From JBJHBP01 sp050485685 (GTDB taxonomy: Bacteria; Pseudomonadota; Gammaproteobacteria; Steroidobacterales; Rariloculaceae), in the NCBI GenBank assembly GCA_050485685.1, contig JBJHBW010000018.1, positions 1-62,970 of the forward strand: a DNA stretch of 62,970 bases, read 5' to 3'. Each line of letters opens with the position of its first letter. Position 1 is the stretch's first letter. The notes below the pieces were generated by a model. That model searched no databases and was not told where the DNA came from. It saw nothing but the letters and a program-made list of their open reading frames with translations. Made by a program: the position numbers and the translations under genes. Positions 8,915-17,024 of the stretch are shown one piece after another.

Positions 8915-9868
8915 ATGAACAGACCTCACAAAGATGTGACGCTGATAGGCGCGCCGGCCGATGCCGGTGCCGGTCGCCGTGGCGCCGCGATGGGGCCGGA
9001 GGCACTGCGCGTGGCCGGCATCGCCGCGGCTCTTCGCCGCCTGGGTTGCGATGTGGAAGACACCGGCAATCTGTCGGGACCTGTGACGCCGGATGCGGAA
9101 CGCAACGGACCCTACCGGCACCTGAAGCAGGTCGCCGCCTGGTGCCGGACGGTATACACGGCGGTCGGCCGCAGTCTGAGCAACGGCCGGCTGCCGATAC
9201 TGATGGGGGGCGATCACAGCCTTTCGGTCGGGTCCATCGCCGCCGTGGCCGAACACTGCGCCGCTCTTGATCGGCCACTGTTCATTCTGTGGCTGGATGC
9301 GCATGCCGACTTCAACACCGACCGCACGTCCCCGTCGGGCAACCTGCATGGCATGCCGGTCAGCATCATGACCGGACAGGGCCCTGATGAACTGATGTCA
9401 CTGTGCCGTCTGCGTCCCATGGTGTCGCCGGAGCGCATCGTGCAGGTCGGTGTGCGTTCGGTCGATCAGCCGGAGAAGCAACGCCTGGTGGACAGTGGCC
9501 TGACGGTGTTTGACATGCGGCTCGTCGACGAACTTTCCATGCGCGCGGTGATGGAACAGGCGCTGCGGGAGGCATCATCCGTGCTGGCACACCTGCACGT
9601 CAGTCTGGATGTCGATTTTCTCGATCCGCAGATCGCACCCGGCGTGCCAACCACCGTGCCAGGCGGACCCACGTACCGGGAAGCACAGCTGTGCATGGAA
9701 ATGATTCACGACAGCGGGCTGCTGGCATCACTGGACATCATGGAACTGAACCCGGCATGGGACCTACGCAACACGACGGCGGAACTGGTCGTGGAACTGG
9801 TGGAGAGCCTGTTCGGCGAACAGATTCTCGCGCGCGAATCATCGGTACCATCGCGCTACAGTCTGTAA
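8915..9868 (+). CDS. rocF: Arginase
   Basis: 317 residues from the ATG at 8915; a GTG at 8897 would add six. It belongs to the ureohydrolase family, with all manganese-binding motifs: MGGDHS, WLDAHADFN and SLDVDFLDP, followed by APGVPTTVPGG. LHGMPVSIMTG is closer to arginase than to agmatinase. It hydrolyses L-arginine to L-ornithine and urea. The next gene, 31 bases downstream, is ornithine aminotransferase, so the pair makes the arginase branch of arginine catabolism. No urease is in the window. Confidence 0.93.
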   Translation: MNRPHKDVTLIGAPADAGAGRRGAAMGPEALRVAGIAAALRRLGCDVEDTGNLSGPVTPDAERNGPYRHLKQVAAWCRTVYTAVGRSLSNGRLPILMGGDHSLSVGSIAAVAEHCAALDRPLFILWLDAHADFNTDRTSPSGNLHGMPVSIMTGQGPDELMSLCRLRPMVSPERIVQVGVRSVDQPEKQRLVDSGLTVFDMRLVDELSMRAVMEQALREASSVLAHLHVSLDVDFLDPQIAPGVPTTVPGGPTYREAQLCMEMIHDSGLLASLDIMELNPAWDLRNTTAELVVELVESLFGEQILARESSVPSRYSL

Positions 9869-9899
9869 TCGCCGGCCGGGAATCCCCACAAAGACCAAC

Positions 9900-11099
9900 A
9901 TGCACGCATCCGACATCATCCGGCTGACCAATTCCGTCAGCGCTCCGAACTATGCTCCGCTGGACGTGGTGATCACGCGCGCGGACGACGTATGGGCCTG
10001 GGACACCGAGGGACGCCGATACCTGGACTGCATCAGCGCCTACTCTTCCCTGAACCAGGGTCACCGGCATCCGCGCATCATCGATGCGCTGACCGAACAG
10101 GCCGGACGCCTGACGCTGACCTCACGCGCCGTGCACAACGACCGCATGGGACCGTTTCTGGCCAGACTGTGCGAGATCGCTGGCATGACCATGTCGCTGC
10201 CGATGAACACCGGCGCCGAAGCAGTGGAAACCGCGATCAAGCTCGCACGCAAGTGGGGCTATGAGGTCAAGGGCATTGCGCCGGACCAGGCCGAGATCAT
10301 TGTCTGCCACAACAATTTTCACGGTCGCACAACCACGATTGTCGGCTTCTCCAGCGAACCGGGTTATCGCGAGGATTTCGGACCGTTCGCACCGGGCTTT
10401 CGCAGCGTCGCTTTCGGCGACATCGCTGCGCTGGAACAGGCGATCACGCCTTCCACCGCGGCCTTTCTGGTTGAACCGATTCAGGCTGAAGCGGGCATCA
10501 TCGTCCCGCCCGACGGCTATCTGACTGCTGTGCGCAGACTGTGCAGCCGGCATAACGTGCTGCTGATGCTGGATGAAATCCAGACAGGTCTCGGTCGCAC
10601 CGGCCGCATGTTCGCCCATCAACACGAACCCGAAGCGCGGCCGGATGTGCTGATTCTGGGCAAGGCGCTGGGCGGCGGCGTGTATCCGGTATCAGCCGTC
10701 CTTGCCGACCGCAGCGTGCTCGGGGTCTTCACGCCCGGCACGCATGGCAGCACTTTTGGTGGCAATGCACTGGCTGCTGCTGTTGCCCAGGCTTCGCTGG
10801 ACGTCATCGTCGATGAGAATCTCGCCGCACGAGCCGACATACTTGGACGGAGGTTGCGCGAAGGTCTCGCAGGTCTCTCGCCAGCGCGGATCGTCGATGT
10901 GCGTGGCCGCGGTCTGCTGATCGGCATTGAAGTCGATCCGCAGGCAGGTAAAGGCAGGCATTACTGCGAACGCCTGCTGCAACATGGCGTCCTGGCGAAG
11001 GACACACATGCGCAGGTGATCCGCATCGCGCCACCATTGACCCTATCGCAGGAGTCTCTGGACTGGCTGATCGGCCGGCTGCATGCCGTATTCGACTGA
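9900..11099 (+). CDS. rocD: Ornithine aminotransferase
   Basis: A 399-residue class III PLP aminotransferase. The PLP lysine is in VLILGKALGGG; LMLDEIQTGLGRTG holds the cofactor Asp; MNTGAEAVETAIKLARKWGY is the ornithine aminotransferase signature. It converts L-ornithine and 2-oxoglutarate to glutamate 5-semialdehyde and glutamate. It follows arginase by 31 bases, so the two enzymes feed arginine carbon to glutamate or proline. No strong ribosome site precedes the ATG. Confidence 0.95.
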   Translation: MHASDIIRLTNSVSAPNYAPLDVVITRADDVWAWDTEGRRYLDCISAYSSLNQGHRHPRIIDALTEQAGRLTLTSRAVHNDRMGPFLARLCEIAGMTMSLPMNTGAEAVETAIKLARKWGYEVKGIAPDQAEIIVCHNNFHGRTTTIVGFSSEPGYREDFGPFAPGFRSVAFGDIAALEQAITPSTAAFLVEPIQAEAGIIVPPDGYLTAVRRLCSRHNVLLMLDEIQTGLGRTGRMFAHQHEPEARPDVLILGKALGGGVYPVSAVLADRSVLGVFTPGTHGSTFGGNALAAAVAQASLDVIVDENLAARADILGRRLREGLAGLSPARIVDVRGRGLLIGIEVDPQAGKGRHYCERLLQHGVLAKDTHAQVIRIAPPLTLSQESLDWLIGRLHAVFD

Positions 11100-11126
11100 C
11101 GGGCGGTGATCGGTGGCCGGTTCACG

Positions 11127-11132
11127 TAGAAT
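11127..11132 (+). promoter_or_regulatory. Candidate -10 element ahead of the SDR gene
   Basis: TAGAAT is a five-of-six match to the -10 consensus, 42 bases before the ATG at 11175. The -35 region is not recognisable. Confidence 0.3.
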
Positions 11133-11174
11133 GCGCCTGATTCGCAACAACAACAGAACGGGGAGCATTCACCC

Positions 11175-11960
11175 ATGGATCTCGGACTGAAAGGCAAACG
11201 CGCCGCGATCACCGGTTCCAGCCGCGGAATCGGCTACGCCATAGCGAAAGCACTGGCAGAAGAAGGCTGCTACGTGGCGCTTTCGGCACGCAATGGCGAT
11301 CAACTGGATCAGGCCGTTGCCGACATGAAGGCGCTGGGCGTGGATGCTTTCGGCATCAGCGTGGATCTTGCCACCGAGGGCGGCTGCAGATCGTTTATCG
11401 ATCAGGCGGTAGAGCAGCTGGGCGGACTCGACATCCTCGTGAATAACGTAGGCGGCATGATTCCGGGCACGCTGGACAGCCTGGGTCCGGACGAGTGGGA
11501 TCGGGTGCTGCGTGTGAACCTGATGGCCTGCGTCTACACGACCAAGCACGCCGTGCCACACCTTAAGCAGGGACGCTCGCCACGCATACTCAATGTCTCC
11601 GGCGTCTCGGGCACCCAGCTGTTGCCGGGCGCGCTGACGACGACGATTCCGAATACCGCGATCATCGGTTTCTCCAAGATCATGGCCGGCGAACTCGGTG
11701 CGGCCGGCGTGACCGTGAACAACATCTGTCCAGGGCTTACGAATACAGAGTCCTGGGGACCGCGGGCGGAAGCCATGGCGAAGGTACGTGGCACGACGGC
11801 AGATCAGATCCGCGCCGGCATCGCAGCACAGACACTGCTTGGACGCTGGGCTGAACCGGACGAGATCGGTTCGGTGGCCGCGTTCCTGGTCTCGGAGAAG
11901 AACAGCTACATGACCGGCACGACCGTCGAGGTGTGCGGCGGATTTACACGCTATATCTGA
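11175..11960 (+). CDS. SDR-family protein with non-canonical active site
   Basis: 261 residues with a clear Rossmann NAD(P) motif (ITGSSRGIGYAIA) and the NNVGG and DEWDRVLRVNLMA segments of FabG-like reductases. GGGGAG nine bases before the ATG supports the start. The catalytic YxxxK is not there: by ungapped comparison in the segment before IIGFSKIMAGEL, the Tyr place holds Thr and the Lys place Asn (TTIPN). VTVNNICPGLTNTE resumes the normal fold. Related FabG-like subfamilies without the Tyr exist. Substrate unknown. It follows rocD by 75 bases with its own candidate -10 box. Confidence 0.9.
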   Translation: MDLGLKGKRAAITGSSRGIGYAIAKALAEEGCYVALSARNGDQLDQAVADMKALGVDAFGISVDLATEGGCRSFIDQAVEQLGGLDILVNNVGGMIPGTLDSLGPDEWDRVLRVNLMACVYTTKHAVPHLKQGRSPRILNVSGVSGTQLLPGALTTTIPNTAIIGFSKIMAGELGAAGVTVNNICPGLTNTESWGPRAEAMAKVRGTTADQIRAGIAAQTLLGRWAEPDEIGSVAAFLVSEKNSYMTGTTVEVCGGFTRYI

Positions 11961-11985
11961 TTGACGCGCCGGGCGCGATGCAGCC

Positions 11986-12642
11986 TCAATCCCCGGACGG
12001 CAGAAATGCGGCGAGGAAGTCGTCGACCACAGCGACAGACAGCTGTCGAATCGCCTCCGCATCCGGCGGGTCGGCGATACCGCAGTCCCTTTGCAGCATC
12101 AGCTTGCCGGTCAGCATGGAGATGAAATACTGACCCAGCGTATCGGGGTCGGTCACCGACGACTGACCGTCCCGGCGAAACACGGCCTGCAGAAATCCGT
12201 AGACGCTGAGCGGTCCGGTGCGCCAGTACATCAACCCGATGTCCGGCACCCGCCCGGACTCCTCGAACACCAGCCTGCGCAACGCAATCACGCGATCGGT
12301 CGTGATCAGGCCCAGAATCGTCTCGGCCAGCAGCAGCAGCGCGTCACGTGTGCCGCGCACTGCAAGAGCCGGTTCCAGCTGCTGCAGGGCCAACTGCATG
12401 ATTTCCATTTCGCGGTGCAGCACCGCTGCGAACAGCTGCTCCTTGCTGCTGAAGTATCGATAGATCGATTCCTTGGAAACATGCGCGCGGCGCGCCATTT
12501 CGCTGATGCTGGTGCCATGGTAACCGTGCGCCAGGAAATAGGCGGTGGCGATGTCGAGCACCTGCTGCTCTTTCGTGACGGCTTCCGAGGTCACGACAGG
12601 ACCGCCTGCACTGTCAACGTCCCCACGGATTGCAGCGCGCAC
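11986..12642 (-). CDS. TetR-family regulator
   Basis: 218 residues from a GTG. The N-terminal helix-turn-helix (AYFLAHGYHGTSISEMAR then HVSKESIYRYFSSKEQLF) is a textbook TetR DNA-binding domain; the C-terminal half is an unassigned ligand-binding domain. It is divergent from the aconitase-X genes, with an inverted repeat just in front of its start, so it probably controls itself and that operon. It converges on the SDR gene with 25 bases between stops. Confidence 0.9.
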   Translation of the reverse strand: MRAAIRGDVDSAGGPVVTSEAVTKEQQVLDIATAYFLAHGYHGTSISEMARRAHVSKESIYRYFSSKEQLFAAVLHREMEIMQLALQQLEPALAVRGTRDALLLLAETILGLITTDRVIALRRLVFEESGRVPDIGLMYWRTGPLSVYGFLQAVFRRDGQSSVTDPDTLGQYFISMLTGKLMLQRDCGIADPPDAEAIRQLSVAVVDDFLAAFLPSGD

Positions 12643-12657
12643 GGTCGGGAAGTGATG

Positions 12658-12676
12658 GCGAGCCTCATAAGCTCGC
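12658..12676. promoter_or_regulatory. Inverted repeat, probable TetR operator
   Basis: GCGAGC and GCTCGC are perfect 6-bp inverted arms around a 7-base spacer, 16 bases upstream of the TetR-family start in the 134-bp divergent region ahead of the aconitase-X genes. TetR operators are typically short palindromes placed like this. Confidence 0.5.
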
Positions 12677-12776
12677 GATTCTAGAACTCCGACCAGGCCC
12701 GGGCAACGGCACTCCGTAGTAAACTGAGCTCAGATTCATGGCACATCGCCTTGCCTACGCAACAGCAGGAGCCGCA

Positions 12777-14078
12777 ATGCTGCGACTGGACGATCAGGAA
12801 AAAGCGATGCTGGACGGGCACGCCGGCAGGGCCACACAGAAAGCCATGGAGCTGCTCGTGCGTTACGCCGAGGCACTGGGCGCGGAACGTTTTGTGCGCA
12901 CGACCAACGTGGCAGGCGTGCCCGGTCAATCCAATCTCTTCCTGCATAATTACTTTCGCGATCGGATCAGCGACCCGGCCCGCGAATACGATGCCATCTT
13001 CTCTTTCTTCGATCTCGACAGCGACGAACTGCTGGACGTGCCACAGGCAAGCACGGCCACCTTTCACCTTCAGGGCGGGTACGACCCCGAGAACTGGGAA
13101 GCCATGGGTGCGCAGGCCGAGGCGGCGCGCGTTGCGCGGGAAAGCGAGGCGTATGCGGTCGGCCATGGCGTGCAGATTCTCAAGAGCTGCACACCGTACA
13201 TCGCAGGCAATGTCCCCGAGCGTGGCGAACACTGCGCGTGGATGGAGTCGTCAGCGGTGATCTACTGCAACTCGGTGATCGGTGCACGCACCAATACCGA
13301 AGGACGGGAAAGCACCAGCGCAGCGATGCTCACCGGGCGCATCCCCGATTTCGGCCTGCATCAGGATGCCAACCGTCTCGCCACACACCACATTCACGTC
13401 GATGTGGACGTCACCGACGTGATGGACTGGGGCATGCTGGGCTACTTCGTCGGCGAATGTGCCGGAGAAGCGGTACCGGTACTGACCGGCCGCTTTCATT
13501 CACCGGAGCTGGTAAGGCTGAAGCACTTCGGCGCAGCAGCGGCCTCCTCCGGCGGCGTTGAGATGTATCACCTGGTCGGCACGACTCCGGAAGCACCGAC
13601 ACTGGCAGCAGCCACCGGTGCGCGGGGCGATCTGAAGACCTTCCGCTACGGCGCAGCGGAAAGGCGCGCGACCTACGAATCACTGAACGCGAATGCCCGC
13701 GATCCGAATGTCGATTACGTCATGCTGGGCTGTCCGCATGCAGCGCTGGAACAGCTGCAGGAAGTCGCCTCGATGCTGGATGGACGGCGCATCGCCGAAA
13801 GCTGCCGGCTGTGGATATTCACGTCACGGGCTGTGCGACAGCAGGCCGATCAGCTCGGTTACACAGGTGTGATACGCAATGCCGGCGGTCAGGTGTTTAC
13901 CGACACCTGTTCGGCCATAGGACGGGTGATTCCTCCGGGTACCCGCGTTGCCGCGCTGGATTCAGCGAAGCAGGTGCACTATCTCCCGGCAATGATGAAC
14001 ATACAGGCCTGGTTCGGATCCACCGGCGACTGCATCGCAGCCGCCCTCACCGGCCGCTGGACGGGGACACTGACATGA
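12777..14078 (+). CDS. Aconitase X, catalytic (large) subunit
   Basis: 433 residues from the ATG at 12777, preceded by AGGAG five bases away; an ATG at 12738 is in frame but lacks a ribosome site. The protein matches the AcnX (DUF521) catalytic domain: LRLDDQEKAMLDG at the N-terminus, YCNSVIGARTNTEGR, MLGCPHAALEQL and FTDTCSAIG. The three Cys-containing motifs are where the family binds its iron centre. Characterised AcnX enzymes include cis-3-hydroxy-L-proline dehydratase and archaeal mevalonate 5-phosphate dehydratase. Its stop overlaps the small-subunit ATG in ATGA. Confidence 0.9.
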   Translation: MLRLDDQEKAMLDGHAGRATQKAMELLVRYAEALGAERFVRTTNVAGVPGQSNLFLHNYFRDRISDPAREYDAIFSFFDLDSDELLDVPQASTATFHLQGGYDPENWEAMGAQAEAARVARESEAYAVGHGVQILKSCTPYIAGNVPERGEHCAWMESSAVIYCNSVIGARTNTEGRESTSAAMLTGRIPDFGLHQDANRLATHHIHVDVDVTDVMDWGMLGYFVGECAGEAVPVLTGRFHSPELVRLKHFGAAAASSGGVEMYHLVGTTPEAPTLAAATGARGDLKTFRYGAAERRATYESLNANARDPNVDYVMLGCPHAALEQLQEVASMLDGRRIAESCRLWIFTSRAVRQQADQLGYTGVIRNAGGQVFTDTCSAIGRVIPPGTRVAALDSAKQVHYLPAMMNIQAWFGSTGDCIAAALTGRWTGTLT

Positions 14079-14563
14079 ATCCGGAACACATGCCTGCCAC
14101 GCCCCTGCTCCGGGACAGCGCCGTCGAAGAGCCGATCGTCCTTTACGGACGCGCGGTAACAGCCGGTATCGCCGAAGGCGAGGCGCTGGTGACCACGGAG
14201 ACTGTATCCGGCTGGGGCGGCGTCAACCCAATGACCGGGGAGATTATCGAGACCCGGCATGAACTGCGCGGGCAGTCGTTCAGCGACAAGGTTCTGGTGT
14301 TTCCGGGTGCCAAAGGCTCCTCGGGCTGGTCGGTCGCGTTTCACACCTGCCGTCTGGCAGGCACCGCACCCCTGGCGCTGATCTTCACGGAAATGACTAC
14401 CAAGGTGGCGCTGGGCGCGGTCGTCATGCGGGTGCCGGCCATCACGGACCTGGACCGCGATCCGTTCAGCGTGATCCGCACCGGTGACCGGGTACGTGTG
14501 GACGCCGACAACGGCATCGTCGAAATCTGGCGGCAGCCGAAGACCGCCGCCATCAAGCCCTGA
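14075..14563 (+). CDS. Aconitase X, swivel (small) subunit
   Basis: 162 residues from the ATG overlapping the large-subunit stop. It matches the DUF126 swivel domain of two-subunit AcnX enzymes: YGRAVTAGIAEGEALVT, GQSFSDKVLVFPGAKGSS, and IFTEMTTKVALGAVVM. It closes over the active site of the large subunit. Given the neighbouring arginase and ornithine aminotransferase, a hydroxyproline dehydratase role is attractive, but no pyrroline-2-carboxylate reductase gene is visible to confirm it. Confidence 0.9.
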   Translation: MNPEHMPATPLLRDSAVEEPIVLYGRAVTAGIAEGEALVTTETVSGWGGVNPMTGEIIETRHELRGQSFSDKVLVFPGAKGSSGWSVAFHTCRLAGTAPLALIFTEMTTKVALGAVVMRVPAITDLDRDPFSVIRTGDRVRVDADNGIVEIWRQPKTAAIKP

Positions 14564-14584
14564 ACAGCCGGAAGGCCGCGGAAA

Positions 14585-15142
14585 CTACCAGAAGCGCACG
14601 CGGCCGTTGTCCACGTGCACGAAATCACTGCCCGGATAATAGCCGACGCCACCCACCTGCATGGCCAGTGCCTCCTCGCGCAGGCGCGCGGTGCGGACAC
14701 CGCGCAGGCGTACGTCTATGGCGCGACCCTCCATGTGCAGGCTGCGCTCGGCCACCCCTGTGCTGGCGCCGCGCAGCATCTCGTTGGTGCGAGGTGAGCG
14801 AAAGGCTGAGATGATTTCGTAGGTGCCGCCGCCACCCGTGCGCTCACGAAGCGCGTACAGGGTATCGAGCAGATCAGGCGCAATCGGATGCTCATCTCCG
14901 GTGCGAAAATCCCGCAGGAAGTGACTGATTTCCTTCAATGCAGTCGAGACGTATCTCCCACTTTCGGCATAGGTGATCTGCAGGCGTTCACCGGTATGCG
15001 TATGATAGAAACTCAGGGACCGGGGCTGGCGTGCCCAGGCGGTCGGTATGGCCATCGTGGTCATCAGCGCTGCGGCGGACGCCACGAACCGGCGGCGACT
15101 GGTGGATGGCTGTACTTCCGGATGATCGCACTGCACGCACAT
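14585..15142 (-). CDS. Tat-exported DUF882/MepK-like peptidoglycan hydrolase
   Basis: 185 residues from the ATG at 15142, with AGGAG 9 bases upstream. The N-terminus has a twin-arginine signal (SRRRFVASAAALMTT, cut near AWA). The mature domain is the YcbK/MepK (DUF882, M15-like) fold: ISAFRSPRTNEMLR, then SLHMEGRAIDVRL and DFVHVDNGRVRFW, giving the zinc ligands His, Asp and His. MepK cuts 3-3 cross-links made by L,D-transpeptidases in E. coli; here the gene is divergent from such a transpeptidase, and the two starts share a CATG. Confidence 0.92.
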   Translation of the reverse strand: MCVQCDHPEVQPSTSRRRFVASAAALMTTMAIPTAWARQPRSLSFYHTHTGERLQITYAESGRYVSTALKEISHFLRDFRTGDEHPIAPDLLDTLYALRERTGGGGTYEIISAFRSPRTNEMLRGASTGVAERSLHMEGRAIDVRLRGVRTARLREEALAMQVGGVGYYPGSDFVHVDNGRVRFW

Positions 15143-16910
15143 GAAACCTGCTCCTGAAAACCTGAAAAGCGTGGCGTTCCACCACGCACAGTTTACGGCA
15201 ACCGCCCGACGCACCCGTGCCGTCCCGCAGACAGGTATTGTCTGGTGGCAGGGCCTGCTGTCGGCCTGGCTGCTCATGATGGCATTAGCCAGTCTTACGG
15301 CCACCGGCCCTGCCGCCGCCAACTCCATACAGGACCCGGTGGAAGCCCTGCGCATACGCGTGGAGTCGCTGGCGCTGGATCCCAGGGCGGGCCCGGTGCC
15401 GGTCACCGACCCGTGGTTCCTGATCCGCCTCTATGAGCGCCGTCAGTTTAACCCGGTCTGGACGACGAACGCACGGCTGGATGAACTGCTGGCCGTGCTC
15501 GAGGGCAGCACCGCGCATGGCCTGGATCCGGAGGACTATCACCTGGCGGTGCTGCATGAAGCGCGCGAGACCCTGAACGATCAGGATTACGCCCTCGCCG
15601 CCGCCTCGCTGGATGTGCTCGCCACCGATGCGCTGGCGCGTTATGCGTACCACCTGCGCTTCGGCAAGGTGAACCCGGAAGCGCTGGAACCGAGCTGGAA
15701 TTTTACGCGTACGCTGGGCGATACGGACCCGATAGAGGCGATCCTGCAGCTGATCGACGCCGACGATCTGGGTGCAGCCCTGGACAGACTGGCACCGCAG
15801 GAGGCGCGCTATCGTGACCTCATGCAGGGGCTGGCAGCCATGCTCGACCAGGCCACCGCAGGTGGCTGGCCGAGCGTGCCGTCGGGTGAAACGCTGCGAC
15901 CGGGTATGCGCAGCCCGCGTGTAGTCGCGCTGCGCGAGCGCCTGATCGCCGCCGGTGAGCTGCCTGACGACGCGATCACAGGCGGTGCCGATGCGGAACT
16001 GTACGACATGCCCCTGAGTCAGGCTGTACGGGCATTCCAGGTGCGCCATGGACTGGACGCCGATGCCATCGTCGGACCGCGCACGCTGGCGGCGCTGAAC
16101 GTGCCTGTCGAATCCCGCATCGATCAGCTGCGCATCAATCTGGAAAGAGTCCGCTGGATTTTTCGTGACCTCGAAGACCGCTACATCATCTCCAATATCG
16201 CGCGTTTCCGAACGACGCTGGTGGAGAATGGAGAGGCAGTCTGGACAACCCGTTCGGTCGTCGGCCAGCCTTACCGCCAGACGCCGGTATTTCGTGCCCG
16301 CATGACCTATCTGGTCCTGAACCCCACGTGGACGGTGCCACCCGGCATCCTGTCACGCGATATCCTGCCGGAGATTCGCCGGGATCCCGGCACGCTGGCA
16401 CGGCGCAACATGACCGTGCTGGATTTTTCCGGCCGGCCCGTGGATCCGGCCACCGTGGATTTCAGCGGCGCGCGCGGCTTCCCTTACATGATTCGCCAGG
16501 AACCGGGCCCGAACAATGCGCTGGGCCGGGTCAAGTTCATGTTCCCTAACGCCTACCATGTGTACATGCACGACACGCCCGCTCAGGAGCTGTTCGATCG
16601 CGCGGAGCGCACATTCAGCTCCGGCTGCATACGCCTGGAGAATCCTCTGGAGCTGGCCGAGATCCTGCTCGACGGAACAGCCGGATGGGACCGGGCCGCC
16701 ATCGACCGCGCGATTGCTGACGGCCGCTCGCGCACGGTCACGCTGCCAAGAGCACTCACCGTGCTGCTGATCTATGCCACAGCCGTTCCGGAGAACGGAG
16801 ATATCCTTTTCCTGCCCGATGTCTACAACCGCGACGCGCGTCTGCTGGCCGCGCTGGATGCGGATTTCGAATTCAGCCCTCCCCTGGGCTATCAGGATGC
16901 GTTGCGCTAG
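15141..16910 (+). CDS. ldtD: L,D-transpeptidase, YcbB/LdtD type
   Basis: 589 residues. A signal/anchor stretch (WWQGLLSAWLLMMALASL) lies unusually far in, near residue 35-52, so the true start may be later than this ATG, but no better ribosome site is seen. A scaffold domain is followed by a peptidoglycan-binding domain (RPGMRSPRVVALRERL to IVGPRTLAALNVP) and the YkuD domain: HDTPAQELF, then ERTFSSGCIRLENP with catalytic C496. It forms 3-3 cross-links in the periplasm. The first four bases are shared, on the other strand, with the start of the MepK-like hydrolase. Confidence 0.93.
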   Translation: MKPAPENLKSVAFHHAQFTATARRTRAVPQTGIVWWQGLLSAWLLMMALASLTATGPAAANSIQDPVEALRIRVESLALDPRAGPVPVTDPWFLIRLYERRQFNPVWTTNARLDELLAVLEGSTAHGLDPEDYHLAVLHEARETLNDQDYALAAASLDVLATDALARYAYHLRFGKVNPEALEPSWNFTRTLGDTDPIEAILQLIDADDLGAALDRLAPQEARYRDLMQGLAAMLDQATAGGWPSVPSGETLRPGMRSPRVVALRERLIAAGELPDDAITGGADAELYDMPLSQAVRAFQVRHGLDADAIVGPRTLAALNVPVESRIDQLRINLERVRWIFRDLEDRYIISNIARFRTTLVENGEAVWTTRSVVGQPYRQTPVFRARMTYLVLNPTWTVPPGILSRDILPEIRRDPGTLARRNMTVLDFSGRPVDPATVDFSGARGFPYMIRQEPGPNNALGRVKFMFPNAYHVYMHDTPAQELFDRAERTFSSGCIRLENPLELAEILLDGTAGWDRAAIDRAIADGRSRTVTLPRALTVLLIYATAVPENGDILFLPDVYNRDARLLAALDADFEFSPPLGYQDALR

Positions 16911-17024
16911 CGCCGCCGCATCGATCTGTGCGCGTCGCCAATGCCACGGGCTGGACGCGTTCTTCAGGCAGCGCTGTGATGCCAGCATAAGCCACTGTCT
17001 GGGCAATAAATTCCGGGAGCCACG

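Noticed and set aside
7908..9278. 456-codon open frame on the minus strand across the OsmC-like and arginase genes
   Set aside because: Overlaps two conserved plus-strand genes and has no family signature.
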